Positions 18,650 to 28,555 of a stretch of 64,000 nucleotides of DNA are shown piece after piece. A model generated the notes under the pieces. The model was not told where the DNA came from and searched no databases. It was given only the letters and a program-made list of their open reading frames with translations. The DNA is from Rickettsia endosymbiont of Culicoides impunctatus (GTDB lineage Bacteria > Pseudomonadota > Alphaproteobacteria > Rickettsiales > Rickettsiaceae). Positions within the stretch are counted from its first letter, which is position 1; each line of letters starts with the position of its first letter. Where the stretch lies: positions 868,001-932,000 of the forward strand of contig CP084573.1 in NCBI GenBank assembly GCA_020410785.1, given 5' to 3'. The translations under genes and the position numbers were made by a program.

Positions 18650-18831
18650 AGATTTACCTAGGCTCTGTGAACAAAATTTAAATTACTAGATTTCGACTCT
18701 TTTTAGCTGCAAATTATAAGATTTTTTTGAAATAGAACTAACTATTCCGGCAAAAATCTTATTAATTTTCGCTTAAAAATACTCAAAATCTAAACAATTA
18801 AAATTTTGTTCACAGAGCCTAGGCAAGTCTA
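18650..18831. repeat. MITE-like element B; ends resemble the IS at 9645
   Basis: About 180 bp. The terminal inverted repeats read AGATTTACCTAGGCTCTG on the left and CAGAGCCTAGGCAAGTCT on the right, continuing inward as TGAACAAAATTT. The first 22 bases from CTAGG match the IS5-family IS end (CTAGGTTCTGTTGACAAAAT) at about 19 positions. The interior resembles that of element A (916-1084). It ends only 14 bp before the hemW start codon. Confidence 0.8.
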
Positions 18832-18845
18832 GTATAAACCCAAAC

Positions 18846-20027
18846 ATGAAAGAACCATTATCGATATATATACACTGGCCATTTTGTTTATCAAAATGCC
18901 CATATTGTGACTTCAACTCTCATGTTTCAGATAAAGTAGACCATGATGATTGGCTGAAATGTTATGAGTTGGAACTGAATCATTTCAAGGATACTATAGG
19001 TCATAAATATATAAAATCTATTTTCTTTGGTGGTGGCACCCCATCTTTAATGAAGCCATTTGTTGTTGAAGGAATCATTAGCAAAATAGCAAATCTAGCA
19101 ACAATAGATGAGCAAACAGAAATTACTTTAGAAACAAATCCTACTTCATTTGAGACCGAGAAATTTAAAGACTTTAGATTAGCTGGAATAAATAGGGTGT
19201 CAATTGGCGTTCAGTCTTTAGTGGAAACTGACTTAAAGAGTTTAGGGCGACAACATGATGTGGGGCAAGCAATCAAAACTATTGAGACAGCTCGCCACAT
19301 TTTCCCCAGAATATCTTTTGACCTAATTTATGCAAGAAGTAACCAAACTCTAGAAAGTTGGCAAAAGGAATTGACCAATGCCATGGAACTTGCCTCAGGT
19401 CATATCTCATTGTATCAGTTAGTAATCGAAAATGGTACGTTATTCTATAAATTATTTAATGATGGAAATCTGACTATACCAAGCTCAGATCAAGCAGCCG
19501 ATCAGTATGAATGGACTAACTTGTATTTAAAGTCTCAAGGATATCTTAGATATGAAATATCAAATTATGCTATATTAGGTCATGAATGTAAGCATAATTT
19601 GACATATTGGCAATATAATAATTATTTAGGTATAGGTCCAGGTGCTCACAGCAGAGTTAATATGTACGATAGTGATTTTACATCTAATCTCTATAGTATC
19701 ATGATGTGGCATAAACCAGAAAAATGGTTACAAACTGTTAATAGTTTGGGATGTGGCATTCAACATATCAATAAACTTTCTATGCAAGAAATAATTGAAG
19801 AAATGTTGATGATGGGACTACGTCTTGAAAAGGGTATAAATATTGACATTATACAAAAAAGAACAGGTAAACAATTATTTGAGATTTTGGATATACAAAA
19901 GGCAACATACTATAAAAAGCTAGGTTTACTTCAGTGGGATGAGGAGTTAGGCGATAAAGGTCATATTAATCTTACAAGTAAAGGTCTAATGTTACACAGT
20001 TATATAGTACCAAGGTTGTTTCCATAA
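18846..20027 (+). CDS. hemW: HemW-like radical SAM heme chaperone (formerly HemN-like)
   Basis: A 393-residue radical SAM protein. The iron-sulfur cluster motif CLSKCPYC is at about residues 14-21 (IHWPFCLSKCPYCDFNSH), followed by FFGGGTPSL, ETNPTSFE and NRVSIGVQS. The C-terminal winged-helix HemN domain includes EEMLMMGLRLEKG. The SIYIHWPFC start and the length of about 390 favour HemW, thought to insert heme into respiratory proteins, over the longer coproporphyrinogen dehydrogenase HemN. Element B lies 14 bp upstream, so promoter or leader must come from or cross the repeat. Confidence 0.88.
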   Translation: MKEPLSIYIHWPFCLSKCPYCDFNSHVSDKVDHDDWLKCYELELNHFKDTIGHKYIKSIFFGGGTPSLMKPFVVEGIISKIANLATIDEQTEITLETNPTSFETEKFKDFRLAGINRVSIGVQSLVETDLKSLGRQHDVGQAIKTIETARHIFPRISFDLIYARSNQTLESWQKELTNAMELASGHISLYQLVIENGTLFYKLFNDGNLTIPSSDQAADQYEWTNLYLKSQGYLRYEISNYAILGHECKHNLTYWQYNNYLGIGPGAHSRVNMYDSDFTSNLYSIMMWHKPEKWLQTVNSLGCGIQHINKLSMQEIIEEMLMMGLRLEKGINIDIIQKRTGKQLFEILDIQKATYYKKLGLLQWDEELGDKGHINLTSKGLMLHSYIVPRLFP

Positions 20028-20039
20028 AAACCACCAACT

Positions 20040-20106
20040 AGTAGGTTGTCGGCAGTACTCGAGATTTTTTTACTATTTTCTTATGGTGAAAAAATCCGCG
20101 AACACT
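20040..20106 (-). terminator. Degenerate terminator repeat between convergent hemW and ftsZ
   Basis: On the minus strand, just after ftsZ, the sequence GTAAGTGTTCGCGGATTTTT is a variant of the GTGAGTGTTCACGG unit found after ftsK, ubiA and lpdA. It is followed by the same TCACCATAAGAAAATAG-type spacer. On the plus strand a T-run (20065-20071) follows the hemW end. The stem is weak, so termination here is a guess. Confidence 0.5.
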
Positions 20107-20112
20107 TACAAA

Positions 20113-21480
20113 TTATTTTGGTTTCCTTAAAAAAGCTGGAATATCATGGATATCAACGTCTACATCGCTCTTTTGAGAAATTGGAGGAATGTGGTTTTTG
20201 ATTTGCTCTTGATTTTGATTATTATTGGATTTTAGTGAATTCCACATTCTACTGAGTAAAGATGCTTTGGCATCATTGCTACTTATAGTTGGCTGATTTG
20301 GTATATTAATTGATGTCGCCTGAACGTTTAAGTTTAAAGTCTGTACTCCAGAATCTACTAAACTAGCTTTTTCACCGGTATATTGGGCAAAATCTGGAAT
20401 TTCTTCTAAAACTGTTGTCTCTATTAAATCATGGTCACTAGCTACTTGTTCACAACTTGCAGGACTACTAGTTACTGATTCAATAGGTTGGGATTTGTTG
20501 CTTATTACTTGATCAGCATCAATACCAGTAGCAACTACCGATACTCGAATAACGCCATTTAATTCTTGATTAAACGTCGAACCAAAAATAATATTAGCAT
20601 CGCTATCCCCTACTTCTTCTCTAATTCTATTAGCCGCACTATCAACCTCAAATAAGGTCATATCCGCACCACCAGTAATGTTAATTAACACCCCTCTAGC
20701 ACCACGCATTGAGTTATGATCTAATAGTGGATTAGAGATAGCCGCTTCAGCTGCCTTAACCGCTCTATCCTCACCAGATGCTTCTCCCGTACCCATCATA
20801 GCTTTACCCATTTCGCTCATCACTGTTCTAATGTCAGCAAAATCTAGGTTAATAAGACCTGGCATGATCATCAAATCAGTAACCCCTCTGACTCCGGCAT
20901 GTAATACATCATCTGCCATTTTAAAGGCATCGGCAAAGGTAGTATTTTCATTTGCTATACGAAATAAATTTTGATTCGGTATTACTATCAAAGTATCAAC
21001 AAATCTTTGTAGTTCTAGTAAACCTTGTTCAGCAGTTTTAATTCTATGTTTTCCTTCAAAATGAAAAGGTTTAGTGACTACCCCCACAGTAAGAATTCCT
21101 AGCTCCTTAGCGATCTTTGCCACAACCGGAGAAGCCCCTGTACCAGTACCTCCACCCATACCGGCAGTGATAAACACCATATTGCTACCTTCTAAATGCC
21201 CCTTAATCTCGTCAGCTGATTCTTCAGCTGCTAAAGCCCCGATTTCTGGAGACGCACCAGCTCCAAGACCTTTAGTAATCGCAACACCTAACTGTATTTT
21301 GTTGTCGCATAATGAATGTTCGAGTGATTGTGCATCAGTATTGGCAACGACAAAGTTTGCTCCTTGCAATTTGGCAAGTAGCATATTATTTATTGCATTA
21401 CCACCAGCTCCTCCAACACCAAATACTGTGATAATTGGTTTAAGAATTACATTTTCTGGTGCTTTGAGATGTAAAGCCAT
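20113..21480 (-). CDS. ftsZ: Cell division protein FtsZ
   Basis: A 455-residue tubulin-like GTPase that builds the division ring. The N terminus carries [16 protein letters not shown], and the tubulin signature [18 protein letters not shown] is near residue 108. [10 protein letters not shown] and the T7-type [10 protein letters not shown] are present. A variable linker (about 320-440, Gln/Ser-rich) leads to the conserved C-terminal peptide DIPAFLRK that docks FtsA and ZipA-like partners. The length is usual for alphaproteobacteria of this type. AGG lies upstream of the ATG. No ftsA or ftsQ lies next to it, so it sits apart from the usual dcw cluster. Confidence 0.97.
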   Translation of the reverse strand: MALHLKAPENVILKPIITVFGVGGAGGNAINNMLLAKLQGANFVVANTDAQSLEHSLCDNKIQLGVAITKGLGAGASPEIGALAAEESADEIKGHLEGSNMVFITAGMGGGTGTGASPVVAKIAKELGILTVGVVTKPFHFEGKHRIKTAEQGLLELQRFVDTLIVIPNQNLFRIANENTTFADAFKMADDVLHAGVRGVTDLMIMPGLINLDFADIRTVMSEMGKAMMGTGEASGEDRAVKAAEAAISNPLLDHNSMRGARGVLINITGGADMTLFEVDSAANRIREEVGDSDANIIFGSTFNQELNGVIRVSVVATGIDADQVISNKSQPIESVTSSPASCEQVASDHDLIETTVLEEIPDFAQYTGEKASLVDSGVQTLNLNVQATSINIPNQPTISSNDAKASLLSRMWNSLKSNNNQNQEQIKNHIPPISQKSDVDVDIHDIPAFLRKPK

Positions 21481-21578
21481 AATAATATTTTACCTGTTAA
21501 ATATAAATTGCTTTTAGTATAATAAAGAATCTAAAAATTTCTACTATAAAATAGATTTCATAAAGAGCATCAGTCTAA

Positions 21579-22961
21579 TTATACCATATTTTTTGCTACC
21601 ACTAAGCGATCAAACTCCTCACCTGATAAAAAATTTAATTTTATAGCAGCTTCTCTTAAAGTTATACCTTCTTGATAGGCTTTTTTTGCAACTTTTGCCG
21701 CATTATCATAACCTATATGCGGATTTAAGGCTGTCACTAACATCAGCGATTGCTCTCTCAGCTTATTAATACGTTCTATATTCGGCTCTAGACCTTCAAT
21801 ACAATGCGTAACAAAACTATTTATGCTAGCAGAAATCAACTCTATTGACTGCAAAATATTATAAATTATAACAGGCTTAAAGGTATTTAGCTCAAGATGA
21901 CCGTTTGATCCGGCTATAGCTACTGCAAGATTATTGCCCATAACCTGCACACAAACCATAGTCAATGCTTCAATTTGTGTTGGATTAACCTTACCTGGCA
22001 TAATTGAAGAACCAGGCTCATTTTCCAGTAAATGTAATTCACCAAAACCACATCTTGGTCCCGATCCTAACAACCTAATGTCATTAGCAATTTTCATTAA
22101 ACTTCCTGCTATGGTATTTAGTGTACCAGAAAATTCTACTAATGCATCATGAGTAGCTAATGCCTCAAATTTATTAGCAGCACTTTTGAAAGGATAATTG
22201 GTATATGCAGCAACTTGATCAGAGAATTTTACAGCAAATTCTTTACGGCAATTAATACCAGTCCCCACTGCAGTTCCACCTTGTGCTAAAAAATATACTC
22301 TTTTTAGTGATTCCTCAACTCGTTCTATAGCATAGGCTATTTGCGTTACATAACCAGAAAATTCTTGCCCAAGCGTTATTGGCGTAGCGTCCTGCAAATG
22401 AGTGCGTCCTATCTTAACTATATTATTCCAAGCTGTAGCTTTGGTATTTAATGCCGAATGTAGGCTGGTTAATGCTGGAATTAATTGTTGTTTACTAGCG
22501 AGTATGGTTGCGATATGCATAGCAGTTGGAAACGAATCGTTGGATGATTGTGCCATATTTACATGGTCATTTGGATGAATTGGCGACTTACCACCCTTCT
22601 TGCCTACTAATTGTTCATTACCAATAGAGGCTATTACCTCATTGATATTCATATTAGTCTGAGTACCAGAGCCAGTCTGCCATACTACTAAGAGAAATTG
22701 ATCATCAAATTCCCCTTTTAATATTCTAGAGGTAGCTTGATCTATTGCTTCTGATATTTCAGGCTTAAGATCGCCTAATTCTTTATTGACCTTTGCTGCA
22801 CATTTTTTTAAAATTGCTAGTGCCTTAATCAACTGAATAGGCATTTTTTGATCGCCTATCTTAAAATTCTCAAGAGACCTTTGAGTTCCTGCCCCCCAGT
22901 AAAACTGATCGTCTACTTTGATTTCTCCAAATGAATCGGTTTCAATCCTATAATTTTTCAT
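21579..22961 (-). CDS. fumC: Fumarate hydratase class II
   Basis: A 460-residue iron-independent fumarase converting fumarate to malate in the TCA cycle. Motifs include [34 protein letters not shown] and the family signature [13 protein letters not shown]. The C-terminal [18 protein letters not shown] is intact. It acts directly after succinate dehydrogenase, whose genes are about 5 kb away. It begins 34 bp from the edge of a palindromic element that occupies its upstream region. Confidence 0.97.
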   Translation of the reverse strand: MKNYRIETDSFGEIKVDDQFYWGAGTQRSLENFKIGDQKMPIQLIKALAILKKCAAKVNKELGDLKPEISEAIDQATSRILKGEFDDQFLLVVWQTGSGTQTNMNINEVIASIGNEQLVGKKGGKSPIHPNDHVNMAQSSNDSFPTAMHIATILASKQQLIPALTSLHSALNTKATAWNNIVKIGRTHLQDATPITLGQEFSGYVTQIAYAIERVEESLKRVYFLAQGGTAVGTGINCRKEFAVKFSDQVAAYTNYPFKSAANKFEALATHDALVEFSGTLNTIAGSLMKIANDIRLLGSGPRCGFGELHLLENEPGSSIMPGKVNPTQIEALTMVCVQVMGNNLAVAIAGSNGHLELNTFKPVIIYNILQSIELISASINSFVTHCIEGLEPNIERINKLREQSLMLVTALNPHIGYDNAAKVAKKAYQEGITLREAAIKLNFLSGEEFDRLVVAKNMV

Positions 22962-22994
22962 ATAAATTTTTCTTTTTTGATCTTGTTGTATTTA

Positions 22995-23191
22995 GTAGTT
23001 AACCCGGAAAGGTTTTACCCCAAATCGTCATTGCGAGGAGCCACTTTGGTGGCGACGCGGCAATCCAAAAATGATTAGAAATGGATTGCTTCGTCGGCTT
23101 ACGTCTCCTCGCAATGACGGTGTATTGCAAAGTGGCTCCTCGCTAATAAACTTTTGTGAATTTGGCTTAATGCTAATCAGCTTAGCTATAG
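22995..23191. repeat. Palindromic element (CGTCATTGCGAGG family)
   Basis: The left edge is TAGTTAACCCGGAAAGG. The core pair is CGTCATTGCGAGGAGCC with CTCCTCGCAATGACGG, enclosing GCGGCAATCC and GGATTGCTTCGTCGG. A second partial core copy (GTGGCTCCTCGCTAATA) and the right edge CTTAGCTATAG follow. It fills the gap between fumC and the DUF2278-type gene. Confidence 0.8.
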
Positions 23192-23203
23192 TTCACTTAA
23201 TCT

Positions 23204-23857
23204 TTATACAATAGGATTACCTTCATCATCAGTATTCAAAGATTGTTCATCAAACATGAAGAAAAAGGCTTTAATACTATTATTAGGGGTTTCTATGAAT
23301 ATAGCCCCATCTTGATAAATGCCCTTATCTTTACTGTGTGGGTTATAGTTCCCCTGATTCAGATGTATATCATGTATACCTCTAGGAGGAAGTTGAGAAT
23401 GTTGTTGTTTTAACTGTAGTCCATAAGGTACTACCGCCCTTGTTTCAGTATCATCATAAGACTCACCTAAAATACATATCTTTGTACCACGGATAATATG
23501 CATGTCTAGCAAAGATGAAATTTCTTGCCATGATTTTGCTAAAGTATTCTTTAAATAATCTATTTGAAAAATTCCACTACGGAGATAATCAAGCCTAGAG
23601 GCATGAGTTAACTGATCCAAGCTAAATAATCCTTCATCTCCTAATTTAGCTAAATTAGTTAACAACTCATTATTATTCAACTGATCGACATAGTATAGCT
23701 TAACATTAGCTCTAGAATCAGACTGGATATCTATATTTACTTGATAGTCTAGTTTGTTGGCTTGTACTATAATATTATGATGAGTCTCTGTGTGTTTTGT
23801 ACGATCTTCTAAATCCTGTGATACGATTCCTTTTAGATAGGAATAGTTTGCCAACAT
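23204..23857 (-). CDS. DUF2278 (YukJ-like) family protein
   Basis: A 217-residue soluble protein. The N-terminal part carries HHNIIVQANKLDYQVNIDIQ, then LDYLRSGIF. The C-terminal half has the most diagnostic pieces, GIHDIHLNQGNYNPHSKDKG and IYQDGAIFIETP, which fit the DUF2278 family as I recall it. Members have no established function; some are linked to endonuclease-like or secreted roles. No signal peptide is visible. It stands alone between fumC and the M32 carboxypeptidase, with repeats downstream. Confidence 0.7.
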   Translation of the reverse strand: MLANYSYLKGIVSQDLEDRTKHTETHHNIIVQANKLDYQVNIDIQSDSRANVKLYYVDQLNNNELLTNLAKLGDEGLFSLDQLTHASRLDYLRSGIFQIDYLKNTLAKSWQEISSLLDMHIIRGTKICILGESYDDTETRAVVPYGLQLKQQHSQLPPRGIHDIHLNQGNYNPHSKDKGIYQDGAIFIETPNNSIKAFFFMFDEQSLNTDDEGNPIV

Positions 23858-23967
23858 AACAATATCCTTTATAAGTGTTAATTTATATTATATCAACTTA
23901 CCAGTGAGTCAATCATTTTAAGATATATTTGTTGTTTTGATAATCCAGTAAATTTAATATAGATGCA

Positions 23968-25458
23968 TCAATCTAAATATTTTTGTTTGAGATAGTTTAA
24001 AAATATTTCCGATTGAATTCGATCTTCACCCGTAGCGTCTTTAATTAATTCACTAGTACTTTTTAATGAGCCATAGTTTCTAAGATTATTATTCAAGAAT
24101 TGGTTTATACCTTTGAATTCTCCTCTGGTGATTTCTTTTTTTATGTTATGATTCACTTCTTGTGCTTTTTTCATCAGCATTGAAGCAATAATTGCTCCGT
24201 TAGTATAAGATGGGAAATAACCAAAGCTGCCCATTGGCCAATGTATATCTTGTAAGCATCCGTTTGTATCTGTTTGTGGAGTGATTCCTAAATATTCTTG
24301 CATCTTATTATTCCAATAATGTGGCAAATCATCCAAAGTTAGCTCTCCGCTAATTAATAATTTTTCTAGTTCAAACCTAACTATTACATGCATTGGATAA
24401 GTAACTTCATCTGCTTCTACTCTAATAAAACTAGGGGATACTCTAGTCATTAATTTATAAAGATTTTCTCCAGAATATTCTTGTCCTTTGAATGCAAACT
24501 CATCCTTAAGTAACATTGATAGAAATTCACAAAATTCTCGTGATCTGCCTACTTGCATTTCCATAAATAAAGACTGACTTTCATGGACAGCCATACCTTT
24601 AGCCTTGCCTACAGGTTGGTTCTTATATTTGCTAGGCAAGTTCTGTTCATATAAAGCATGACCTGTTTCATGTATAATTCCCATGATCCCTGAAATAAAA
24701 TTACGTTCATCATACCTATTAGTTAATCTAATATCATCAGGAGTGCCTTGACAAAATGGATGAGCCGATTCATCTAATCTACCCTTAGTGCAATCAAACC
24801 CCATTATTACCATAAGCCTTTTGGCAATTAGTTTTTGTTGTTCTTTATTAATAGGGTCAACTATAGGCAGAACATGTTCTCTACTTTGTTTTTCTACTAC
24901 CTGACTAATTAATTGCGGTATGGTTTTTTTAATATTATTAAAAACTACTTTAATTTCATCTATTTTACGCTCAGGATCATATGTGTCAAGTAAAGCATCA
25001 TATATTGTGCAATTTAGGGTTTTAGCTTTAGATTTCGCCATTTCTTGTACGGAATCTAATACTGCTTGTAGGTAAGGTTTAAGTGATAGGTAGTCATTAT
25101 TCTTTTTAGCATTTCGCCAAATTAACTCACATTTTGCACTAGCAGTAACATATTTTTTTCTTAAATCATCATCTATACAGTTAGATTCTACGATCCGTCT
25201 TTTTGTTTCTTGTAAATTTGCTAATTGCCAAATATCTAGCATATTTTGCTTTTCAGAAACAGCCTGTATTAATTCACCGAGTTTTGATGATTTTAATCTA
25301 GAATGTGCTATGGAAGATAATAGTGATATTTCGTTTGTTCTACTATCAATCGATCCTTGTGAAATGTTTACTGCGATATCCCAATAAAGTAGACTAATCA
25401 CGTTATTAATTTGAGAAATTTGCTCTAATTCTTGTTCTAACAATGCATAATGTTTCAT
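23968..25458 (-). CDS. Carboxypeptidase Taq (M32 family metallocarboxypeptidase)
   Basis: A 496-residue zinc carboxypeptidase releasing C-terminal amino acids from peptides. The zinc site HETGH is at about residues 263-267 (IIHETGHALYEQ), and the family markers DPERKIDEI, HPFCQGTPDDIRLTNRY and VHESQSLFMEMQVGRS surround it. The C-terminal part has YFPSYTNGAIIAS, also typical of M32. No signal peptide is seen, so it is cytoplasmic, probably recycling host-derived or turnover peptides. It is a single gene transcribed away from metG, with a palindromic element between them. Confidence 0.95.
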   Translation of the reverse strand: MKHYALLEQELEQISQINNVISLLYWDIAVNISQGSIDSRTNEISLLSSIAHSRLKSSKLGELIQAVSEKQNMLDIWQLANLQETKRRIVESNCIDDDLRKKYVTASAKCELIWRNAKKNNDYLSLKPYLQAVLDSVQEMAKSKAKTLNCTIYDALLDTYDPERKIDEIKVVFNNIKKTIPQLISQVVEKQSREHVLPIVDPINKEQQKLIAKRLMVIMGFDCTKGRLDESAHPFCQGTPDDIRLTNRYDERNFISGIMGIIHETGHALYEQNLPSKYKNQPVGKAKGMAVHESQSLFMEMQVGRSREFCEFLSMLLKDEFAFKGQEYSGENLYKLMTRVSPSFIRVEADEVTYPMHVIVRFELEKLLISGELTLDDLPHYWNNKMQEYLGITPQTDTNGCLQDIHWPMGSFGYFPSYTNGAIIASMLMKKAQEVNHNIKKEITRGEFKGINQFLNNNLRNYGSLKSTSELIKDATGEDRIQSEIFLNYLKQKYLD

Positions 25459-25556
25459 ATAATTATTCCCTAATTCAAAAATTATTTTAGCTATTTTTAT
25501 AGTATACTAGTTTAGCGGAAATCACTATAATAAATACAAAAACTTGATTTTTTTAC

Positions 25557-25733
25557 ATATATAACTAACCCGACTAACATTACTTTCAATTCACAGCGTC
25601 ATTGCGAGGAGTGCGGAAACCGCACGACGAAGCAATCCACAAAAGCAACCAAAATGGATTGCTTCGTCGCTACTAAAGTAGCTCCTCGCAATGACGCTGT
25701 GAATTGAAAGTAATGTTAATCGGGTTAACTACA
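25557..25733. repeat. Palindromic element with long near-perfect inverted arms
   Basis: The best-preserved copy of the CGTCATTGCGAGG family. The outer arms ATAACTAACCCGACTAACAT and ATGTTAATCGGGTTAACT are followed inward by TACTTTCAATTCACAGCGTC and its reverse complement. Together they give an inverted repeat of about 55 bp per side, with CGACGAAGCAATCC and GGATTGCTTCGTCG inside. It lies in the divergent promoter region between the carboxypeptidase gene and metG. Confidence 0.85.
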
Positions 25734-25792
25734 ATTATCCAAATTCCGGATAATTAATTATAACAAATTTATGTTATTATAAATTGACCATT

Positions 25793-27349
25793 ATGAAAAA
25801 CACATATTACATTACTACACCGATTTATTATGTCAATGATATACCTCACATAGGGCATGCTTATACAAGTGTTGCATCTGATGTAATAGCAAGATTTATG
25901 CGTTTATCAGGTAAAGATGTGATGTTTTTAACAGGTACTGATGAACATGGTCAGAAGGTAGAAAAATCGGCTATTGCCAAAAATGTTGAGCCGCAAATAT
26001 TTACTGATACGCTGTCCGAAACTTTTCGGACATTAATGCATTCAATGAACATTTCTAATAATGATTTTATTAGAACCACAGAAGCTAGGCATAAGCAAGC
26101 GGTAAGTAGTTTGTGGCAGACATTACTTGATAATGGTGATATTTACCTAGGTAGCTACAAAGGTTGGTATTCTGTACGTGATGAAACATTTTATAATGAA
26201 TCAGAATTAACAGCCGACGGATTAGCTCCAACTCAAGCTACTGTTGAATGGCTTGAAGAACCAAGTTACTTTTTTTCTTTATCAAAATGGCAAGATAAAT
26301 TATTGGATTTTTACGATGCCAATCCTGATTTCATCAGACCAAATACCAGGCGTAACGAAGTTATTAGCTTTGTGAAATCAGGGCTGCATGATTTTTCTAT
26401 ATCGCGTTCTAGTTTTAACTGGGGGATTAAAGTGCCCAATGATAAACAGCATATAATATATGTATGGCTTGATGCGTTAACAAACTATATTTCAGCTTTA
26501 GGATACCCAAATGATACAAGCCAATATAATAAATTTTGGCCAGCTGATGTGCATGTGGTTGGTAAAGATATATTACGCTTTCATGCAGTATACTGGCCAG
26601 CATTTTTGATGGCAGCAGGGTTGCCGTTGCCAAAATGTATTATGGCACATGGATGGTGGCTTAATGAGGGGCAAAAAATATCGAAATCTATAGGAAATGT
26701 AATTGACCCACTGCAGTTAATAAAAGAATTTGGTTTAGATCCAGTTAGATATTATTTGATGAGAGAGATAATATTTGGCTCAGATGGAAGTTATTCTCGA
26801 AGTGGTTTTGTTAATAGAACCAATAGTGAGTTATCTAATAAAATTGGTAATTTGTTGCAAAGAACTCTAGCCTTTGTTTATAAGAATAATGATGCAAAAA
26901 TTCCGTTAATTAGCCAAGAATCTATCAATAGCATTTATGAATCATTTTTAATTAAAACGTCACAACAAATTATATCAGAAAATTTAATATTTATGGATAG
27001 ATTTGATATGAATTCGGTGTTAGAAAATATTATTACTTTAACTGAAGAAGCAAATATTTACATAGATCGAGAAGCCCCTTGGCAGTTAAAAAAAACTGAT
27101 CCTATAAAGATGGCGGAGGTGCTATATACGCTACTTGAAACGCTAAGATATATTGCTGTAATGTTGCAGCCATTTATCCCTGATTCAGCTAGTAAAATGC
27201 TTGATCAGCTTGCTGTGCCAGAGAGCCAGAGAATGTTTAAACATTTAACCAAGGAGTTTAGTTTAACTCCAGGCAGCAGCATCAGTCAACCAGAAGCTAT
27301 ATTTCCAAGATTTCAGGAGATATTTAGTGCAGATGACCAAAATATATAG
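25793..27349 (+). CDS. metG: Methionyl-tRNA synthetase
   Basis: A 518-residue class I aminoacyl-tRNA synthetase charging tRNA-Met. The start chosen is the ATG at 25793 (MKNTYYITTPIYYVNDIPHI), because the longer frame begins at a TTG. HIGH motif: PHIGHAYTS. KMSKS motif: QKISKSIGN. The segment after the HIGH domain has no four-Cys zinc cluster, placing it in the shorter MetG type. No C-terminal dimerisation domain is present, as in many rickettsial enzymes. The last bases overlap the ogt reading frame by 17-23 bp. Confidence 0.96.
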   Translation: MKNTYYITTPIYYVNDIPHIGHAYTSVASDVIARFMRLSGKDVMFLTGTDEHGQKVEKSAIAKNVEPQIFTDTLSETFRTLMHSMNISNNDFIRTTEARHKQAVSSLWQTLLDNGDIYLGSYKGWYSVRDETFYNESELTADGLAPTQATVEWLEEPSYFFSLSKWQDKLLDFYDANPDFIRPNTRRNEVISFVKSGLHDFSISRSSFNWGIKVPNDKQHIIYVWLDALTNYISALGYPNDTSQYNKFWPADVHVVGKDILRFHAVYWPAFLMAAGLPLPKCIMAHGWWLNEGQKISKSIGNVIDPLQLIKEFGLDPVRYYLMREIIFGSDGSYSRSGFVNRTNSELSNKIGNLLQRTLAFVYKNNDAKIPLISQESINSIYESFLIKTSQQIISENLIFMDRFDMNSVLENIITLTEEANIYIDREAPWQLKKTDPIKMAEVLYTLLETLRYIAVMLQPFIPDSASKMLDQLAVPESQRMFKHLTKEFSLTPGSSISQPEAIFPRFQEIFSADDQNI

Positions 27350-27818
27350 ATATATAGATTTACCAATTACTCTAACATCTTCAAATCATTTGAGGATGTT
27401 ATTGATAGCGGATGGCAACTTCTTAACAGGTTTATATTTTGTTGGGCAGAAACACATGCCAATTTTAAGCAGTGATTATCATGAGCAGCAAAATTCTAGC
27501 ATATTTGATCAAACTTACCGAGAGTTAATAGAATACATAAATGGTGCTAGAAAGGAATTTACCATAGCTTACCGTTTCACTGGAACTAATTTCCAAGAAA
27601 AAGTATGGTTTGCTATCTCTGCTATCCCTTATGGTAGAGTGATAAGCTACAAGAATATTGCGGAGCTAATATTTGCTCCTAAAGCTGTGCGTGCAGTAGC
27701 AAATGCTGTAGCACATAATGCTTTGTCAATTATAGCGCCATGTCATAGAGTTATAGGTACTGATGGCAAATTAACTGGCTACGCTGGGGGGGGCTTGAGA
27801 TCAAGAAGAAACTTTTAG
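27327..27818 (+). pseudogene. ogt: Methylated-DNA-protein cysteine methyltransferase, C-terminal tail frameshifted at a G8 tract
   Basis: A 163-residue frame of the O6-alkylguanine alkyltransferase family, which transfers alkyl groups from DNA to its own Cys. The acceptor motif is intact as PCHRVIG, with VRAVANAVAHN before it. Start is either GTG 27327 or ATG 27333, both overlapping metG. At eight consecutive G (27786-27793) the frame leaves the expected one: the other frame reads GGLEIKKKLLELEKS to a TAA at 27835, the normal family tail, while this frame ends GGGLRSRRNF. Only the last 10-15 residues change, so activity may survive. Confidence 0.75.
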
Positions 27819-27889
27819 AACTAGAAAAAAGTTAAGTGTTATTAGCTAATAGACACCAGTTTACTATGGATAAATACTCATCAGGTTAG

Positions 27890-28555
27890 CTATAACAATT
27901 CACCATATTTTAATTGATATACCCTATGCATTTTACTTGCCATTTCATGATTATGAGTTACCACAATAATAGAAGTATTCTTTTGATTGACAGTTTTGAG
28001 CAATAAGTTAAAAACCTCGTTAGCTGTATTAGGATCTAGATTACCGGTAGGTTCATCAGCTAAAATAATTTGAGGATTATTAATTAAACTACGGGCAATA
28101 GCTACTCTTTGTTGTTCGCCACCAGATAACTCACCCGGCATGTTATGTATTTTATTAGCCAGTCCTAACTCTACTAATAACTCTTCTGCTTCCCTAAAAG
28201 CTGATTTATGATTATTACCAATAATTAATTTTGGCATTGCTACATTCTCTAAGGCAGTAAAATCTTTGAGTAAATGATGTCGTTGATAGATAAAACCTAT
28301 ATTATGCAATCTTATTATATGAGCATAATTCTGGGAATAATTTATTGAATTTATTTCTACCACACCACTATTCGGGGTATCAAGTAAACCAGCTATATGC
28401 AGTAAAGTTGACTTACCACTACCAGAAGAACCTATTATTGCAACTAATTCCCCTTGCATTACAGTTAAGTTAACATTACTTAATACTTCAACAATAGATT
28501 TTCCCTGCTGATATTTTTTAGAAATATTTTTTAATGTTAATACAGCTTTATTCAT
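27890..28555 (-). CDS. lolD: Lipoprotein-releasing ABC transporter ATP-binding protein LolD
   Basis: A 221-residue ATPase driving release of outer-membrane lipoproteins from the inner membrane. Walker A is GSSGSGKST, the signature is LSGGEQQRVAIARSL, and Walker B is ILADEPTGNLDP, matching LolD. I chose the ATG at 28555 (MNKAVLTLKN); an ATG at 28567 would add four residues. Either start overlaps the end of lolC, showing translational coupling. Its stop codon TAG lies in the sequence TTATAGCTAACC, the edge motif of the dispersed palindromic elements. Confidence 0.93.
   Translation of the reverse strand: MNKAVLTLKNISKKYQQGKSIVEVLSNVNLTVMQGELVAIIGSSGSGKSTLLHIAGLLDTPNSGVVEINSINYSQNYAHIIRLHNIGFIYQRHHLLKDFTALENVAMPKLIIGNNHKSAFREAEELLVELGLANKIHNMPGELSGGEQQRVAIARSLINNPQIILADEPTGNLDPNTANEVFNLLLKTVNQKNTSIIVVTHNHEMASKMHRVYQLKYGELL

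Noticed and set aside
21074-21517. Plus-strand frame of 147 residues opposite ftsZ
   Set aside because: It is the antisense of the conserved ftsZ GTPase domain; composition (Pro/Ala/Ile-rich) reflects reverse reading.
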